Assembly: GCA_951813045.1 (NCBI GenBank)
Contig: CATOTF010000002.1
Location: 3,472,001 to 3,536,000, forward strand
Origin: an uncultured Rhizobiaceae bacterium
GTDB lineage: Bacteria; Pseudomonadota; Alphaproteobacteria; Rhizobiales; Rhizobiaceae
DNA: 64,000 nt
Direction: 5' to 3'
The notes beneath the pieces were generated by a model. The model searched no databases, was not told the DNA's origin, and was given only the letters and a program-made list of their open reading frames with translations. Below are positions 1 through 8,883 of this stretch, piece by piece. Position numbers and translations under genes: made by a program. Within the stretch, counting starts at the first letter, position 1, and each line of letters begins with the position of its first letter.

Positions 1-213
1 ATTGTACAAGACACGCATTTTAGCCTGGGCGGCGCGTCTGGCGGCACCGGCAAGGCCGGAGAAGCAGACCCCATTGAGACCCACGTTTATCTGGAAACTT
101 CTGAGTCTGATGAAGTTGCCCGCGAAATGCTCGATATTTCCGAGCAAACCTGCTTCCTACACGCGTTTTGTCGTACAGACTTGAAAACCAAACTGAAAAT
201 CCGCCGAATTTAA
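1..213 (+). CDS. OsmC family protein, C-terminal 70 residues (partial)
   Basis: The gene enters from the left edge in frame 1 and ends at TAA 211-213; its start lies outside the window. The visible residues include GGASGGTGKAGEADP, a stretch rich in acidic residues, and SEQTCFLHAFCRT near the end. The pattern SEQTC-x-LHA with this cysteine is typical of the second redox cysteine region of OsmC/Ohr-like proteins, which are thiol peroxidases acting on organic hydroperoxides in the cytoplasm. Only the C-terminal half is present, so the OsmC and Ohr subfamilies cannot be separated and the first cysteine cannot be checked. The next gene-like sequence is a decayed membrane gene about 50 bases downstream. 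Confidence 0.7.
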   Translation: MVQDTHFSLGGASGGTGKAGEADPIETHVYLETSESDEVAREMLDISEQTCFLHAFCRTDLKTKLKIRRI

Positions 214-264
214 AGCATCTCTTAAGCACGAAACGGGATTCATGAGCCCAAGAGGAATTATTCA

Positions 265-699
265 ATGAAGGCCATGAAATAGGCATTGAACTGCCCGTGG
301 TTTTTCTGGGCCACTCCGGCACTGCCTGCTATTCCCTTGATGCTGGTTTTGACATCGGGAGGTGCAACGACAGCCCACAGGTTGTTTCATCCAACAGGGA
401 AGTTTGCCGTACGTTTCATGATTATCGCGATGATGGTTACGCCGTTAGCCATGCTTTTTAGAAATCACTAGTGGCCACGATGACTTATGAAATGGCACTG
501 CCATATCGGCGTCGCCGCTATGGTGTGGGGAGCTGCAGTGCTGACACTCATACACTGGGTGGCTCATCACGATTGGGGTGACATCGGCCCTGCCATCTTC
601 CATTTCCTGCCACACACAGTTCTCGAGGTTTACAGAACTTGGCATAACATTCAGCGCAGTACTCGGTCAGGAATTCAGGAAAATGCCCCGCCATGGTGA
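265..699 (+). pseudogene. Decayed ferric reductase-like transmembrane protein (MsrQ/YedZ-like)
   Basis: A Shine-Dalgarno-like AGAGGAATT precedes ATG 265. One reading frame then carries family-like text broken by in-frame stops at 280 (TAG), 469 (TAG) and 481 (TGA). The readable parts are FHPTGKFAVRFMIIAMMVTP, which matches the conserved HPTGEFAxRFMI-type helix, then HIGVAA, then LIHW and a tail of the form GPAIFHFLPHTVLEVYRTW. Between HIGVAA and LIHW about 60 residues expected in this family are missing, so an internal deletion is likely as well as the stops. Family members are heme membrane proteins of 5-6 helices. I see no gene from 700 to 947. Confidence 0.6.
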
Positions 700-947
700 A
701 CAAGCCATTCCTGCACAAATATTTCCGCGCCTACACAATAGTTTTCATAGGCCAGTGCACCTGTTTGCGACAATCCCAAATCTGAAACGTAAAGAGTCGA
801 GCACCTATTCGAAATCTTCAACTACTCAAATTTAAATGGCCGCTTACTCAAATCTCTTCTTGTATCAGAAAACTACTGAATAGCTCGCTTCCTCCATTAT
901 CAGCAATACCGATGTTACGTTACAATAACTGCACCACCATAACCCCC

Positions 948-2216
948 TCACCCATTCACATTCCGTATCCGCAACTGCGTAATCCGGTTTTTCTCGCGCC
1001 CCAGCACAACAAACCGCTTTCCATGAAACGTGAATGTTTGTTTTTCTTCCGGGATCATCTGTGCCTCGTGGATAACGAGGCCAGCGACTGTGGTTGCCTC
1101 TTCGTCGGGTAGTTCCCAGTCCAGCGCCCGGTTCAGGTCGCGGATTGGCAGCGTACCGTCAACAATCACGGATCCGTCCACCTGGGCGGCTAGGCCTGAG
1201 ATTTCTTCGTCGTGTTCGTCGGCAATTTCACCGACGATTTCTTCAAGAATGTCTTCCAGCGTCACCAGACCTTCCACCTCACCATATTCATCAACCACGA
1301 GCGCGATATGGGCCTGACGGCGCAGGAAGGCGTTGAGTTGATCCTGTAAGGTGGTAGATTCCGGCACGAACCATGGCTCCACCATGGTTTTGCGAACATC
1401 GAATTTTTTAACGTCATAGTTCTTGGCAGCCAGCGCCCGCAGCATGTCTTTGGCGTGAATAACGCCAATTATATTGTCAGTCTCATCCTGCCACACGGGA
1501 AGGCGTGTGTGGGGGCTTGCCAGAATTTGCGCCACAAGCTCGTCCGACGGGTCGTTCACATCAATACTTTCCATGACGGTGCGGTGCACCATGACGTCTT
1601 CGATCTCCAACTCGTGCAAGTCGAGAACCCCGCCGACCCGGTCCCGGTCGTCCTTCGCCACAGCCCCGTCCCGGTTGAGCACATCTACGGTGCCCCGTAG
1701 TTCATCATGACCGGAGAGCGGCGAGGAATCCTCGTCAAGGTTGATCCCAAATACACTTAAAACCCGCCGCACCAGGAAGGTTACAATATTGGTGAGTGGT
1801 CCGAAAACCTTAACGATAACATTGACGAAAGGAGCGACCGTCAGGGCGAACCTTTCAGTGTTGGAAATCGCCCAGCTTTTGGGCAGGACTTCGGCAAAAA
1901 TAACAACCAGAACGGTCATCGCCAGCGTGGCATAAACCACGCCTAGCTCACCGAACAGGGATATAAAAACGCTGGTCGCCAGTGCCGATGCCAGAATATT
2001 CACCAGATTGTTTGACAACAATAGGGAACCGATCAGCTTTTCCTGCATGCCGATGAGGTGAGACACCAATGCGGCACGTCTGCTCCCGGCTTTTTCCATC
2101 GCGTGGATACGGGCCCGCGATACGGCGGTCAGGGCCGTTTCGGAACCCGAAAAGAAGGCGGAAAGCGCCAGCAAAAACACGATGGCGATGATCAACAGCC
2201 AGATAGATGTAAACAT
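948..2216 (-). CDS. CorC/HlyC family membrane protein (DUF21-CBS-CorC_HlyC)
   Basis: This is a 422-residue protein with the standard three-part layout. Residues 1 to about 160 form a DUF21 region with four hydrophobic segments, including FFSGSETALTAVSRAR after the first helix. A CBS pair follows at about 185-325, including GVIHAKDMLRAL and ALVVDEYGEVEGLVTLEDIL, and then a C-terminal CorC_HlyC domain. Such proteins are linked to magnesium and cobalt homeostasis; the old name hemolysin is misleading. I place the start at ATG 2216 rather than the upstream TTG 2228 because the hydrophobic segment begins there. It follows aroB on the same strand, a common alphaproteobacterial neighbourhood. The transported ion cannot be read from the sequence. 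Confidence 0.88.
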   Translation of the reverse strand: MFTSIWLLIIAIVFLLALSAFFSGSETALTAVSRARIHAMEKAGSRRAALVSHLIGMQEKLIGSLLLSNNLVNILASALATSVFISLFGELGVVYATLAMTVLVVIFAEVLPKSWAISNTERFALTVAPFVNVIVKVFGPLTNIVTFLVRRVLSVFGINLDEDSSPLSGHDELRGTVDVLNRDGAVAKDDRDRVGGVLDLHELEIEDVMVHRTVMESIDVNDPSDELVAQILASPHTRLPVWQDETDNIIGVIHAKDMLRALAAKNYDVKKFDVRKTMVEPWFVPESTTLQDQLNAFLRRQAHIALVVDEYGEVEGLVTLEDILEEIVGEIADEHDEEISGLAAQVDGSVIVDGTLPIRDLNRALDWELPDEEATTVAGLVIHEAQMIPEEKQTFTFHGKRFVVLGREKNRITQLRIRNVNG

Positions 2217-2328
2217 TTGAATATCCAAATAGAAGGCAAGCCCTGAGACGATAGCTTAAATGGTGTTACTCTGAATTCAAAACGGGATTTGCCCATAAGC
2301 AGGTCGGTATTGAGCGCAGGTTATGACC

Positions 2329-3468
2329 CTAATGCGTCAGCTTTAGTTCGAGAAATTCCCGCACGGCGCTATCGGGTACATCCTTGGCCACAAAACTCTC
2401 ACCGATGCCCCGGGTGAGAATAAAAGTCAGAGCACCGCGCTCGACTTTTTTATCCTGCGCAATGGCGGTCATAAGCTGTTTAACCGTGAAATCCTGCCCC
2501 GGAATATCCTGAATGCGGGTCGGCAGGCCGACTTTTTCAAGGTGGGCCACAAGACGCTCGGCAGCTTCCGGACCGCAATGGTTCATTCTTGCAGAAAATT
2601 CATGGGCCAGCACCATGCCAATCGCGACACCTTCCCCGTGCACGAGGCGTTGACTGTCGTAAGACACCGCCGCTTCAAGCGAATGGCCAAATGTATGCCC
2701 CAGATTGAGTAACGCTCTGCTGCCCTGTTCCAATTCATCGGCCTTAACAACATTCGCTTTCGCCTGACAGCTGGTTGCAACTGCCTGAGCTCTCGCAGAG
2801 CCACCTGCCAAAACCGCTTCAAAGTTATCTTCCAGCCAGGTAAAAAACTCTGGGCGGTCAATCAGGCCGTATTTCGCAACTTCGGCGTATCCAGCCCGCA
2901 TTTCCCGATCAGTTAATGTGTCCAACACAGACGTATCAGCCAAAACGAGTTGCGGTTGATTAAAAAGCCCAACAAGGTTCTTACCCTGCGCTGTGTTGAT
3001 ACCGGTTTTGCCACCAACGGAAGAATCAACCTGCGCCAAAAGGGAAGTTGGAACCTGTATGAATTTGATGCCGCGACGAATAATACCGGCAGCAAAGCCG
3101 GCCAGGTCGCCGATCACACCACCACCAAGGGCCAGCAGTACATCGCCCCTTTCCATGCCGGCGTCCAGCACCTGCGTCACAACATCTTCCAGGGTGGAAA
3201 AGCTCTTGGAGGGCTCGCCTGCCGCCACGCAAACCGTTGCGTGTTCAATACCGCTTCCTTCAAGCGACGCGCGAACCCGGTTGCCATATAAGGCACCCAC
3301 GTTATCATCTGTCACGATAACTGCACGGCTGTGGGGGAATAGCTCCGCTACCCGTTGACCGATCGTATCCAGAACACCATCACCAATTTCAATATCATAG
3401 CTGCGATCACCAAGATCGACCTGAATTGTTGGCCAGTCGGCAGAACCGTCCAAAGCTCGGGGCGCCAT
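2329..3468 (-). CDS. aroB: 3-dehydroquinate synthase
   Basis: AroB converts DAHP to 3-dehydroquinate, the second step of the shikimate pathway, in the cytoplasm using NAD and a divalent metal. The 379-residue length is normal. Visible family motifs are ALGGGVIGDLAGFAA (NAD binding), QVPTSLLAQVDSSVGGKTGIN, the substrate and metal region with GYAEVAKYGL, and the metal histidines in LNLGHTFGHSLE and LVHGEGVAIGM. The start codon overlaps the aroK stop by one base (TAATG), which indicates translational coupling. The gene is intact and nothing unusual was seen. Confidence 0.97.
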   Translation of the reverse strand: MAPRALDGSADWPTIQVDLGDRSYDIEIGDGVLDTIGQRVAELFPHSRAVIVTDDNVGALYGNRVRASLEGSGIEHATVCVAAGEPSKSFSTLEDVVTQVLDAGMERGDVLLALGGGVIGDLAGFAAGIIRRGIKFIQVPTSLLAQVDSSVGGKTGINTAQGKNLVGLFNQPQLVLADTSVLDTLTDREMRAGYAEVAKYGLIDRPEFFTWLEDNFEAVLAGGSARAQAVATSCQAKANVVKADELEQGSRALLNLGHTFGHSLEAAVSYDSQRLVHGEGVAIGMVLAHEFSARMNHCGPEAAERLVAHLEKVGLPTRIQDIPGQDFTVKQLMTAIAQDKKVERGALTFILTRGIGESFVAKDVPDSAVREFLELKLTH

Positions 3469-4085
3469 TAACTCCAGCCCCGCTCCTCGGCGATTGACGG
3501 CAGGCGTTGTGCCAGGACATCCACAACTTCCACGGCGATAACATCGCGGGACACGGTGCGTGATTCAATGTGAATATCGGACAAAGCGTAGATAGGGTTA
3601 CGTTCGTCCAGAAGCGCTTGCATTGTGGCCTCGGGATCTTCGGTTTTCAACAAAGGCCTGTTTGCGCGCCTTTGAACACGTTTCATCAGGATTTCCAGAT
3701 CAGCATTCAACCAAACGGACACGCCACCGTGGGAGACATCAGAACGAATATCCTCGTTCATAAATGCACCACCCCCCGTGGCCAATATCTTCTGGCCTTC
3801 TGCCATCAGTCGTTTGATAACTTTTTTCTCACCCGAACGGAAAGCTTCTTCACCGAATTGGTCGAAAATATCTTCGATTGACATGCCAGCGGCTTTTTCA
3901 ATCTCCTTGTCGGCGTCGACAAATGGAATATCAAGATATTGCGAAAGACGCTTACCAATGGTTGATTTTCCAACGCCCATAATGCCGACCAATACAATTG
4001 AACGCCCCCCAAGGGCACGTCTGATGGTGCTGGAACGGTCTGCAATGACGGCGCGATTGACTTCTTGAGTTGATGCTGTGCTCAC
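3468..4085 (-). CDS. aroK: Shikimate kinase
   Basis: AroK phosphorylates shikimate to shikimate 3-phosphate with ATP. The 205 residues contain an N-terminal extension of about 28 residues, then the Walker A loop GIMGVGKSTIGKRL, the shikimate-binding DADKEIE, FRSGEKKVI and the glycine-rich ATGGGAF. The lid region is RRANRPLLKT. The annotated start is GTG 4085; the upstream Shine-Dalgarno is weak, so a somewhat shorter form is possible. It is the first gene of the aroK-aroB-corC set and is divergent from the small membrane gene at 4321. Confidence 0.95.
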   Translation of the reverse strand: MSTASTQEVNRAVIADRSSTIRRALGGRSIVLVGIMGVGKSTIGKRLSQYLDIPFVDADKEIEKAAGMSIEDIFDQFGEEAFRSGEKKVIKRLMAEGQKILATGGGAFMNEDIRSDVSHGGVSVWLNADLEILMKRVQRRANRPLLKTEDPEATMQALLDERNPIYALSDIHIESRTVSRDVIAVEVVDVLAQRLPSIAEERGWS

Positions 4086-4320
4086 GGTTTTTTTCGTTTT
4101 CTGACTTCTTCACGGGTTTCGGTTTTGGGTGTGTGTGCCAAACACCTCAAAAACAACCAAGCGTCAAGTCCAGGTGAGGGACGAACGCGAATTTGATTGA
4201 AATTTTGGCTATTCTCATGCCGATAACTTGCTATTGCGCCGCTGTTTTTCCATATAGAAGCTTGGGTGTTGGCTGGGGCAGGCCAAATACACAGTAACGT
4301 TTGCCGTTGGGAACAATTTC

Positions 4321-4464
4321 GTGCCAAGTTTGATCAGATTTATTGTGATCTGCGGTGTTCTCGCTGGCCTCGCCTATGCTGGCATGTTCGCACTTGCCAC
4401 CCTGGTGGAGCCGCAGGAGCGCGAAATGCGCGTTAAAATCCCCTCAAAAAAGCTAAACAAATAA
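4321..4464 (+). CDS. Conserved-looking 47-residue single-pass membrane protein
   Basis: A GTG-started frame of 47 codons encodes a short N-terminus, one hydrophobic helix (about residues 3-22, RFIVICGVLAGLAYAGMFAL) and a charged tail of the form LVEPQEREMRVKIP. I recall very similar short proteins beside aroK or xerD in other alphaproteobacteria, sometimes mislabelled as histidine kinase. That recollection, the transmembrane-plus-charged-tail design and the clean frame are the evidence. The Shine-Dalgarno is weak, so the exact start is uncertain. Function is unknown. It is divergent from aroK. Confidence 0.68.
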   Translation: MPSLIRFIVICGVLAGLAYAGMFALATLVEPQEREMRVKIPSKKLNK

Positions 4465-4484
4465 CAACAGACCGGCGGAAGGTG

Positions 4485-5378
4485 TTAAACTTCCTCGCGG
4501 CACAGTGCTTGTGCAAGACAATGCACACCGCCGCCGCCGAGTGTGAACATTGACATGTCGGGATCGTAGACTTCAAACCCAATCGCGCGCATCTTGTTGT
4601 TCAAATCCGTTGCACCTTGCATGGAAAGCACCTTGTCATTGCCCAGCGCCACGAGATTAACACCGAGGTTTTTGGCTTCACGGTAGCTCACATCAACGAA
4701 ATCAAAACCCCAGTCGCGCAATTGTTGCACCACCCAGGGTTCAAGCGCGTCGAGACAGGAAACGAGCAGTTTTTCAGCCAAAGGCACCACAAGACCGTCC
4801 ATATGAACGAATTCACGGCTGATCGGGGCAACAACAGCTTCCCAACCTTCGTTTCGTACAAATTCAGCGACTTGCTCTGATCCCGCCTGTTCAGAGCGCT
4901 CTCCACAATAACCGATCAGTACCTTGCCAGGCTCAAGAATGACAAAATCTCCGCCTTCGAAGTGTCCGGCGGTGGCATATTGCCAGATCGGAATATCGTT
5001 TTCCTGATAGAATTTGATGGCGGTCACATAGTCTGCCCGCCGCACCTTCAACTGCATGTGGCAGATCAAGGCGCCCCAGGGGGACATGGCGGAAGAATCG
5101 CGGGCAAAGAAGTTACGGTGCAACACCGGATCGGCATCAAGATAATGGCATTTAACGCCATTATCTTCGTAGATCGATACCATCTCCGCATGTTGCGCCA
5201 TCGCCGTTTGAAGATCGAACTTTGCGCCGGTCATATGAGCATTCGCAAGGGTACGGCCAATCAGCGGCCCGGCCTCGACCCATTGGAAATACTCCGGTTT
5301 TCCAAGAAGAACATCTTTTAGCGGAGCATAATCATTATTGATGCCCCATTTTCCGGTTCCTGTTTCGAGATGTACCAT
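4485..5378 (-). CDS. Arginine deiminase/amidinotransferase-fold protein
   Basis: The 297-residue protein has the ordered motifs of the guanidine-modifying superfamily (arginine deiminase, DDAH, amidinotransferase). These are FARD at 91-94, FEGGD at 140-144, HMD at 192-194 and the C-terminal GGGGVHC with the likely nucleophile Cys287. Such enzymes attack the guanidinium carbon of arginine-like substrates and release ammonia or amines, or transfer the amidino group. The start has a strong Shine-Dalgarno (GGGAGG). It is the last gene of the leftward operon headed by the flavin reductase, so it may act on the product or substrate of that pathway. Which guanidine it uses is unknown; DDAH-like, citrullinase-like and amidinotransferase roles all remain possible. 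Confidence 0.8.
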   Translation of the reverse strand: MVHLETGTGKWGINNDYAPLKDVLLGKPEYFQWVEAGPLIGRTLANAHMTGAKFDLQTAMAQHAEMVSIYEDNGVKCHYLDADPVLHRNFFARDSSAMSPWGALICHMQLKVRRADYVTAIKFYQENDIPIWQYATAGHFEGGDFVILEPGKVLIGYCGERSEQAGSEQVAEFVRNEGWEAVVAPISREFVHMDGLVVPLAEKLLVSCLDALEPWVVQQLRDWGFDFVDVSYREAKNLGVNLVALGNDKVLSMQGATDLNNKMRAIGFEVYDPDMSMFTLGGGGVHCLAQALCREEV

Positions 5379-5408
5379 ATCAAACTCCCTCCCAAGCGCC
5401 TCTTTGCT

Positions 5409-5744
5409 TTAATCGGTGTAGCGCTCCCGGTCCATGACGTAATGCCATAAATTCATCTTATCAAAATACCTGTCGTATAGCTCTGGCAAAATGTCCTTGG
5501 CTTCATGCCTTGCTGGAGAATTCACCCCTTTTTCCATCGCGGCATGGTCAGCATAGGTAATCGCCAGTATGAGCGGGATATTGGGGCCATCTGCATCCTG
5601 CTCAACGCCAAACAACACCCGCACTTCCTCAGCACAGGCAAATTTTCGCCACAGCGGTGTCAGCTTTTCATTCACAAAGGATCGCATTTCAGCGTCCAAT
5701 CCAGGCTTCACCGAGCCGGAAAAAATTGCGTAGCGGGTTATCAT
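5409..5744 (-). CDS. EthD/Dabb-like small protein
   Basis: This is a 111-residue soluble protein of the size and style of EthD or stress-responsive A/B-barrel proteins. It has an N-terminal strand with FSGSVKPGLDAEM, a central hydrophobic strand LILAITYAD and a C-terminal LYDRYFDKMNLWHYV. Proteins of this fold form dimeric barrels and often accompany oxygenases as small auxiliary enzymes or isomerases. The Shine-Dalgarno GGGGAGGG lies in the short gap after the ThDP gene, so it is translated from the same message. Fold assignment is by general resemblance only and no catalytic residue can be named. Confidence 0.6.
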   Translation of the reverse strand: MITRYAIFSGSVKPGLDAEMRSFVNEKLTPLWRKFACAEEVRVLFGVEQDADGPNIPLILAITYADHAAMEKGVNSPARHEAKDILPELYDRYFDKMNLWHYVMDRERYTD

Positions 5745-5746
5745 AT

Positions 5747-7435
5747 TTACCCTCCCCGGTGTTTGAAACTATCGCGGCGGAAAGAATAAAGAGCAGCCGG
5801 GTCGACCGCGATATCAACGACAGCAGGTGCGTTGCATTCGAGCGCTGCCTTAATCGCCTCACCAGCTTCTGCGTTTGTCTCTGCACGGAAACCTCTGGCA
5901 CCGTAAAGTTCGGCTAGCTTATCAAATCGCGGGCTCGAAACATCCGCTCCTATGTAACGCTTACCGAAAAAGTCCCGTTGATAGGCTTTTTCCGCGCCCC
6001 AGCATTTGTTATTCATCACAACGGTTACCGTCGATACATTATGATCAACTGCAGTGGATATCTCTGAGACAGTCATGCCAAATCCGCCATCACCCATGAA
6101 AGAAACCACAGGCCGTTCCGGCATCGCCAGCTTTACGCCCAACCCACAGGCGTAGGAGAAACCAACCAGCCCGAAATCCAGCGGTGTGAACAGACTTTTC
6201 GGTTGCCAATAGTTCATCGCATCGGTTGCCTGAAGGCAAAGCGTACCAGCATCCATCGTGATAGCCGCATCCTGCGGGAGAACATCACGCAGGGTTTTAA
6301 ACAGGCCTGACGGTTGGATCGGATTACCCGTCACGTCTGCATCCGCATCACGCTTTTCCAGAAAGGCCGATCGCTCCGACTGAAATCCAGCGACCCAGTC
6401 ATCGGCAGTTTTGCGGTTTTCTGTTCTCTGAAGCGTCGCTGTCAGCTGCTTGGCCGCTGTGGGCGCATCTGCCCAGATGCCCATCTCAACCGGGAAGTAC
6501 CGCCCGATAGCCGTTGGCTCCAGTTCCACATGGATAATCGCGGCATCACGGTTGATATTGTCATAAGTATAAAAGGTTGAGTTGAAACCAAGCCGTGTAC
6601 CCAGCGCCAGTATAACATCGGCTTCCTTGGCGAGGCGTGACGCAACCGGGTTACCTCGCGGGCCCATTTGTCCCGCATTCAATGGGTGGCCGAAGGGAAT
6701 GGCATCTCCATGGCCCGGAGATGTCACAATGGGGCAATTAAGCGCGGCAGCGAGCGCGAGCGCCTGCTCATGACCTTCGGTGTTTTTTATGCCTCCACCG
6801 GCAATAATTACCGGTTGCCTGGCGCTTGCCAATAATTTGGCAGCTTGTGTAATCTGATCGTCGTTTGCAGCTGGCATGGATTGCGAACGATAGGTTGAAG
6901 GAACTTGCATATCCTCAAATTCGGCGGTCGCGGATAGCACATCACGCGGCAGGTTCAACTGCACCGGCCCGCGACGCGGTGTCATGGCAACACGAAAGGC
7001 CTCGCGAAACATTTCCGGCACCCGGTCAGCACCAGTTGCCGTCCACGTCTTTTTAGTGATCGGGGTAAACAATGCCTGTTGATCGACTTCCTGAAAAGCG
7101 TCGCGATAGACATGGGAAGAAGACAATGAACCTGCAATCGAGACCACAGGCGAGAAAGCCGCTTTTGCCTGGCTCAACCCGGTTGCAAGATTGGTTGCTC
7201 CCGGCCCGTTTTGGCCAGCGACAATAACACCCGGCAAGCCTGATGCGCGGGCGTAGCCGTCCGCCATATGGGTACCGGTTCGTTCATCATGCACACCGAT
7301 AAAACCGATGTCTTTTGCGTCATATAACGCATCAAACATCTCCATGGTCGCCGAACCGATAAGCCCGAAAACATATTTGGTATCTTCCGCCTTCAACGCT
7401 TCAACAGCGGCTTGCCCACCGGACATTTTTTTCAT
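5747..7435 (-). CDS. Thiamine diphosphate-dependent enzyme, acetolactate synthase/Xsc-like
   Basis: The 562 residues follow the ThDP-enzyme plan. The N-terminal pyrimidine-binding domain has the catalytic Glu in VHDERTGTHMADGYAR, followed by GQNGPGATN and FQEVDQQALF. A central domain has AGGGIKNTEG. The C-terminal pyrophosphate-binding domain has MGDGGFGMTVSEI ending in NNKCWG. The FQEVxQ and WGAEK elements recall sulfoacetaldehyde acetyltransferase, but overall it is a general member of the acetolactate synthase superfamily. It probably makes or breaks a carbon-carbon bond on a 2-oxo acid or aldehyde intermediate of the operon. The substrate is not determined; biosynthetic acetolactate synthase is less likely in this context. 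Confidence 0.85.
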   Translation of the reverse strand: MKKMSGGQAAVEALKAEDTKYVFGLIGSATMEMFDALYDAKDIGFIGVHDERTGTHMADGYARASGLPGVIVAGQNGPGATNLATGLSQAKAAFSPVVSIAGSLSSSHVYRDAFQEVDQQALFTPITKKTWTATGADRVPEMFREAFRVAMTPRRGPVQLNLPRDVLSATAEFEDMQVPSTYRSQSMPAANDDQITQAAKLLASARQPVIIAGGGIKNTEGHEQALALAAALNCPIVTSPGHGDAIPFGHPLNAGQMGPRGNPVASRLAKEADVILALGTRLGFNSTFYTYDNINRDAAIIHVELEPTAIGRYFPVEMGIWADAPTAAKQLTATLQRTENRKTADDWVAGFQSERSAFLEKRDADADVTGNPIQPSGLFKTLRDVLPQDAAITMDAGTLCLQATDAMNYWQPKSLFTPLDFGLVGFSYACGLGVKLAMPERPVVSFMGDGGFGMTVSEISTAVDHNVSTVTVVMNNKCWGAEKAYQRDFFGKRYIGADVSSPRFDKLAELYGARGFRAETNAEAGEAIKAALECNAPAVVDIAVDPAALYSFRRDSFKHRGG

Positions 7436-7459
7436 GGAATTGACTTTCTTCGGTCGTGA

Positions 7460-8257
7460 TCAGGAATTGTGTTGATCGAGAAATTCGAGAATTGGTGCGG
7501 TAAAAAGATCTGGCCGTTCAACCAGCCCCATATGTTGGAGCGTTGGAACGATAATCGCCTTGGCGCCGGTAATCTCGGCGGCAATATCCCGGCTCATTTT
7601 GGGAGTGGAACCGCTATCGTTTTCGCACGTCATCACCAGTGTCGGGTGGATGATCGGCGGGTCGGGCTGGATAATCTCTTTAACGCCGTGGGCCAGCACC
7701 ATGCGACATTGCGCATAGATAGCCGGATCATTTGCCAAAACCCAGCCACGAATTTGATCGATGATATCTGCGTTATTTATGCGGAATTCTTCGGTGAACC
7801 AGCGTTCAATCGTCGCATCAAGTGTTGCGCCTGGACCTCCCGCGCTTGTGTCCGCTGCGCGTTGTTCAACTAGTTTCTGAGCCTCTTCACCCCGGTCATG
7901 GGGAGAGTTCAAGACAACAAGCGATGATACCCGGTCAGGGTAATCCATGGCGAAACGTCGGTTGATCATGCCGCCTAGCGAAAAGCCAATAATGGCGACG
8001 CGATCAATGTTCAGTTCGTCCAACAGATCGCGCAACTGTTGCGCAAACATGGTGACAGATGGTTTCTCGGGCAGGGCTGCGCTTTCGCCATGACCAAACA
8101 GATCATAATTTAACACGCGATAGTTTTGTTTTAGAGCCGGCAGATGCCCGGCCCAGGTCTCTCGTGTCAGCCCAAGCCCGTGGACTAGCGCAACAACGGG
8201 CCGACCCTCCGGCCCATGCAGCTCATAAACTGTACCATTTGCACTCGTTTGGCGCAT
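7460..8257 (-). CDS. Alpha/beta hydrolase
   Basis: This is a 265-residue single-domain hydrolase. It has the oxyanion HGLG motif near residue 26, an FGHGES-type loop, the nucleophile elbow GFSLGG near residue 95, and a late His in LQHMGLVERP that can complete the triad with an Asp in the CENDSG strand. It resembles enol-lactone hydrolases and carboxylesterases in layout. It sits between the ThDP enzyme and the DUF1185 protein, with only three bases to the latter, so it is translated as part of the operon. It probably hydrolyses an ester, lactone or amide intermediate. Substrate unknown. Confidence 0.85.
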   Translation of the reverse strand: MRQTSANGTVYELHGPEGRPVVALVHGLGLTRETWAGHLPALKQNYRVLNYDLFGHGESAALPEKPSVTMFAQQLRDLLDELNIDRVAIIGFSLGGMINRRFAMDYPDRVSSLVVLNSPHDRGEEAQKLVEQRAADTSAGGPGATLDATIERWFTEEFRINNADIIDQIRGWVLANDPAIYAQCRMVLAHGVKEIIQPDPPIIHPTLVMTCENDSGSTPKMSRDIAAEITGAKAIIVPTLQHMGLVERPDLFTAPILEFLDQHNS

Positions 8258-8260
8258 GGT

Positions 8261-8857
8261 TCAAACACCTGCCGGATTATCGACGTCGTGACCCATTTCT
8301 TTAAGGTCCGTATAACGATCACCAATGCGGTGCAGGGGATGACCGCCAATGGAGGCGCCAAGTGCCACGACGATTTCATCATCTGCCGGAGCATCAGGAA
8401 TATTCATATGGATCGTCTGGTAATGGGACCGCCGCCCGGCATCGTGCTTGTCCATCAACGGAATAACGATCGGCGCTCCCATGGATCCCCGCAGGTTGGC
8501 AAACGCGAGATATGTCTTGGCCTGCACCGCATCGCGATATTGATTACCGAACCACAGGGTGTGGGTCAGGGCTTGCGCATGTTCCAGCTCGCCGCCCGTC
8601 CCCACGACAGACGCTTTTCCGTACCCCTCAATCGCATCGCCGGTGACATCCAGAATCATTTTGACAAGCAGCTTTCCAAGCTCCGGCCCGATTTCGCGAA
8701 CTTCAGGCGACAGGTCCTCAACAAAGCCACGACCGGACCACGGGTTTTTGATAATTGCTGCGGCGGCGACGAGCTTGGTGGGTTCGGGAACCTTGCGCCC
8801 GCCTTCCACAAACGTGTCTTGAACTTGCAGTAATGTGCGTCTGATTTCAGTTGGCAT
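8261..8857 (-). CDS. Amino acid synthesis family protein (DUF1185)
   Basis: The 198-residue protein matches my memory of the PF06684 family. It starts with EIRRTLLQVQDTFVEGG, continues through AAAAIIKNPWSG, GGELEHAQALTHT and LRGSMGAPIVIPLMDKHDAG, and ends in LGASIGGHPLHRIGD. Despite the family name, no biochemical role is firmly established. Members often sit beside luciferase-type monooxygenases, alpha/beta hydrolases and flavin reductases, as here. No signal peptide or membrane segment is visible. Its place between oxygenase and hydrolase suggests action on an early oxidation product, which is inference. Confidence 0.8.
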   Translation of the reverse strand: MPTEIRRTLLQVQDTFVEGGRKVPEPTKLVAAAAIIKNPWSGRGFVEDLSPEVREIGPELGKLLVKMILDVTGDAIEGYGKASVVGTGGELEHAQALTHTLWFGNQYRDAVQAKTYLAFANLRGSMGAPIVIPLMDKHDAGRRSHYQTIHMNIPDAPADDEIVVALGASIGGHPLHRIGDRYTDLKEMGHDVDNPAGV

Positions 8858-8883
8858 GAATGCTCTTTCTTTGCGTGAATAGT

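Noticed and set aside
4082-4327. 81-residue open frame on the minus strand upstream of aroK
   Set aside because: No family resemblance, no convincing ribosome site and it overlaps the short membrane gene start region; text looks random.
5747-7435. Naming the ThDP enzyme as sulfoacetaldehyde acetyltransferase (Xsc)
   Set aside because: It shares the FQEV-Q and WGAEK elements, but no taurine or sulfoacetaldehyde genes are nearby and the overall match is only at superfamily level.
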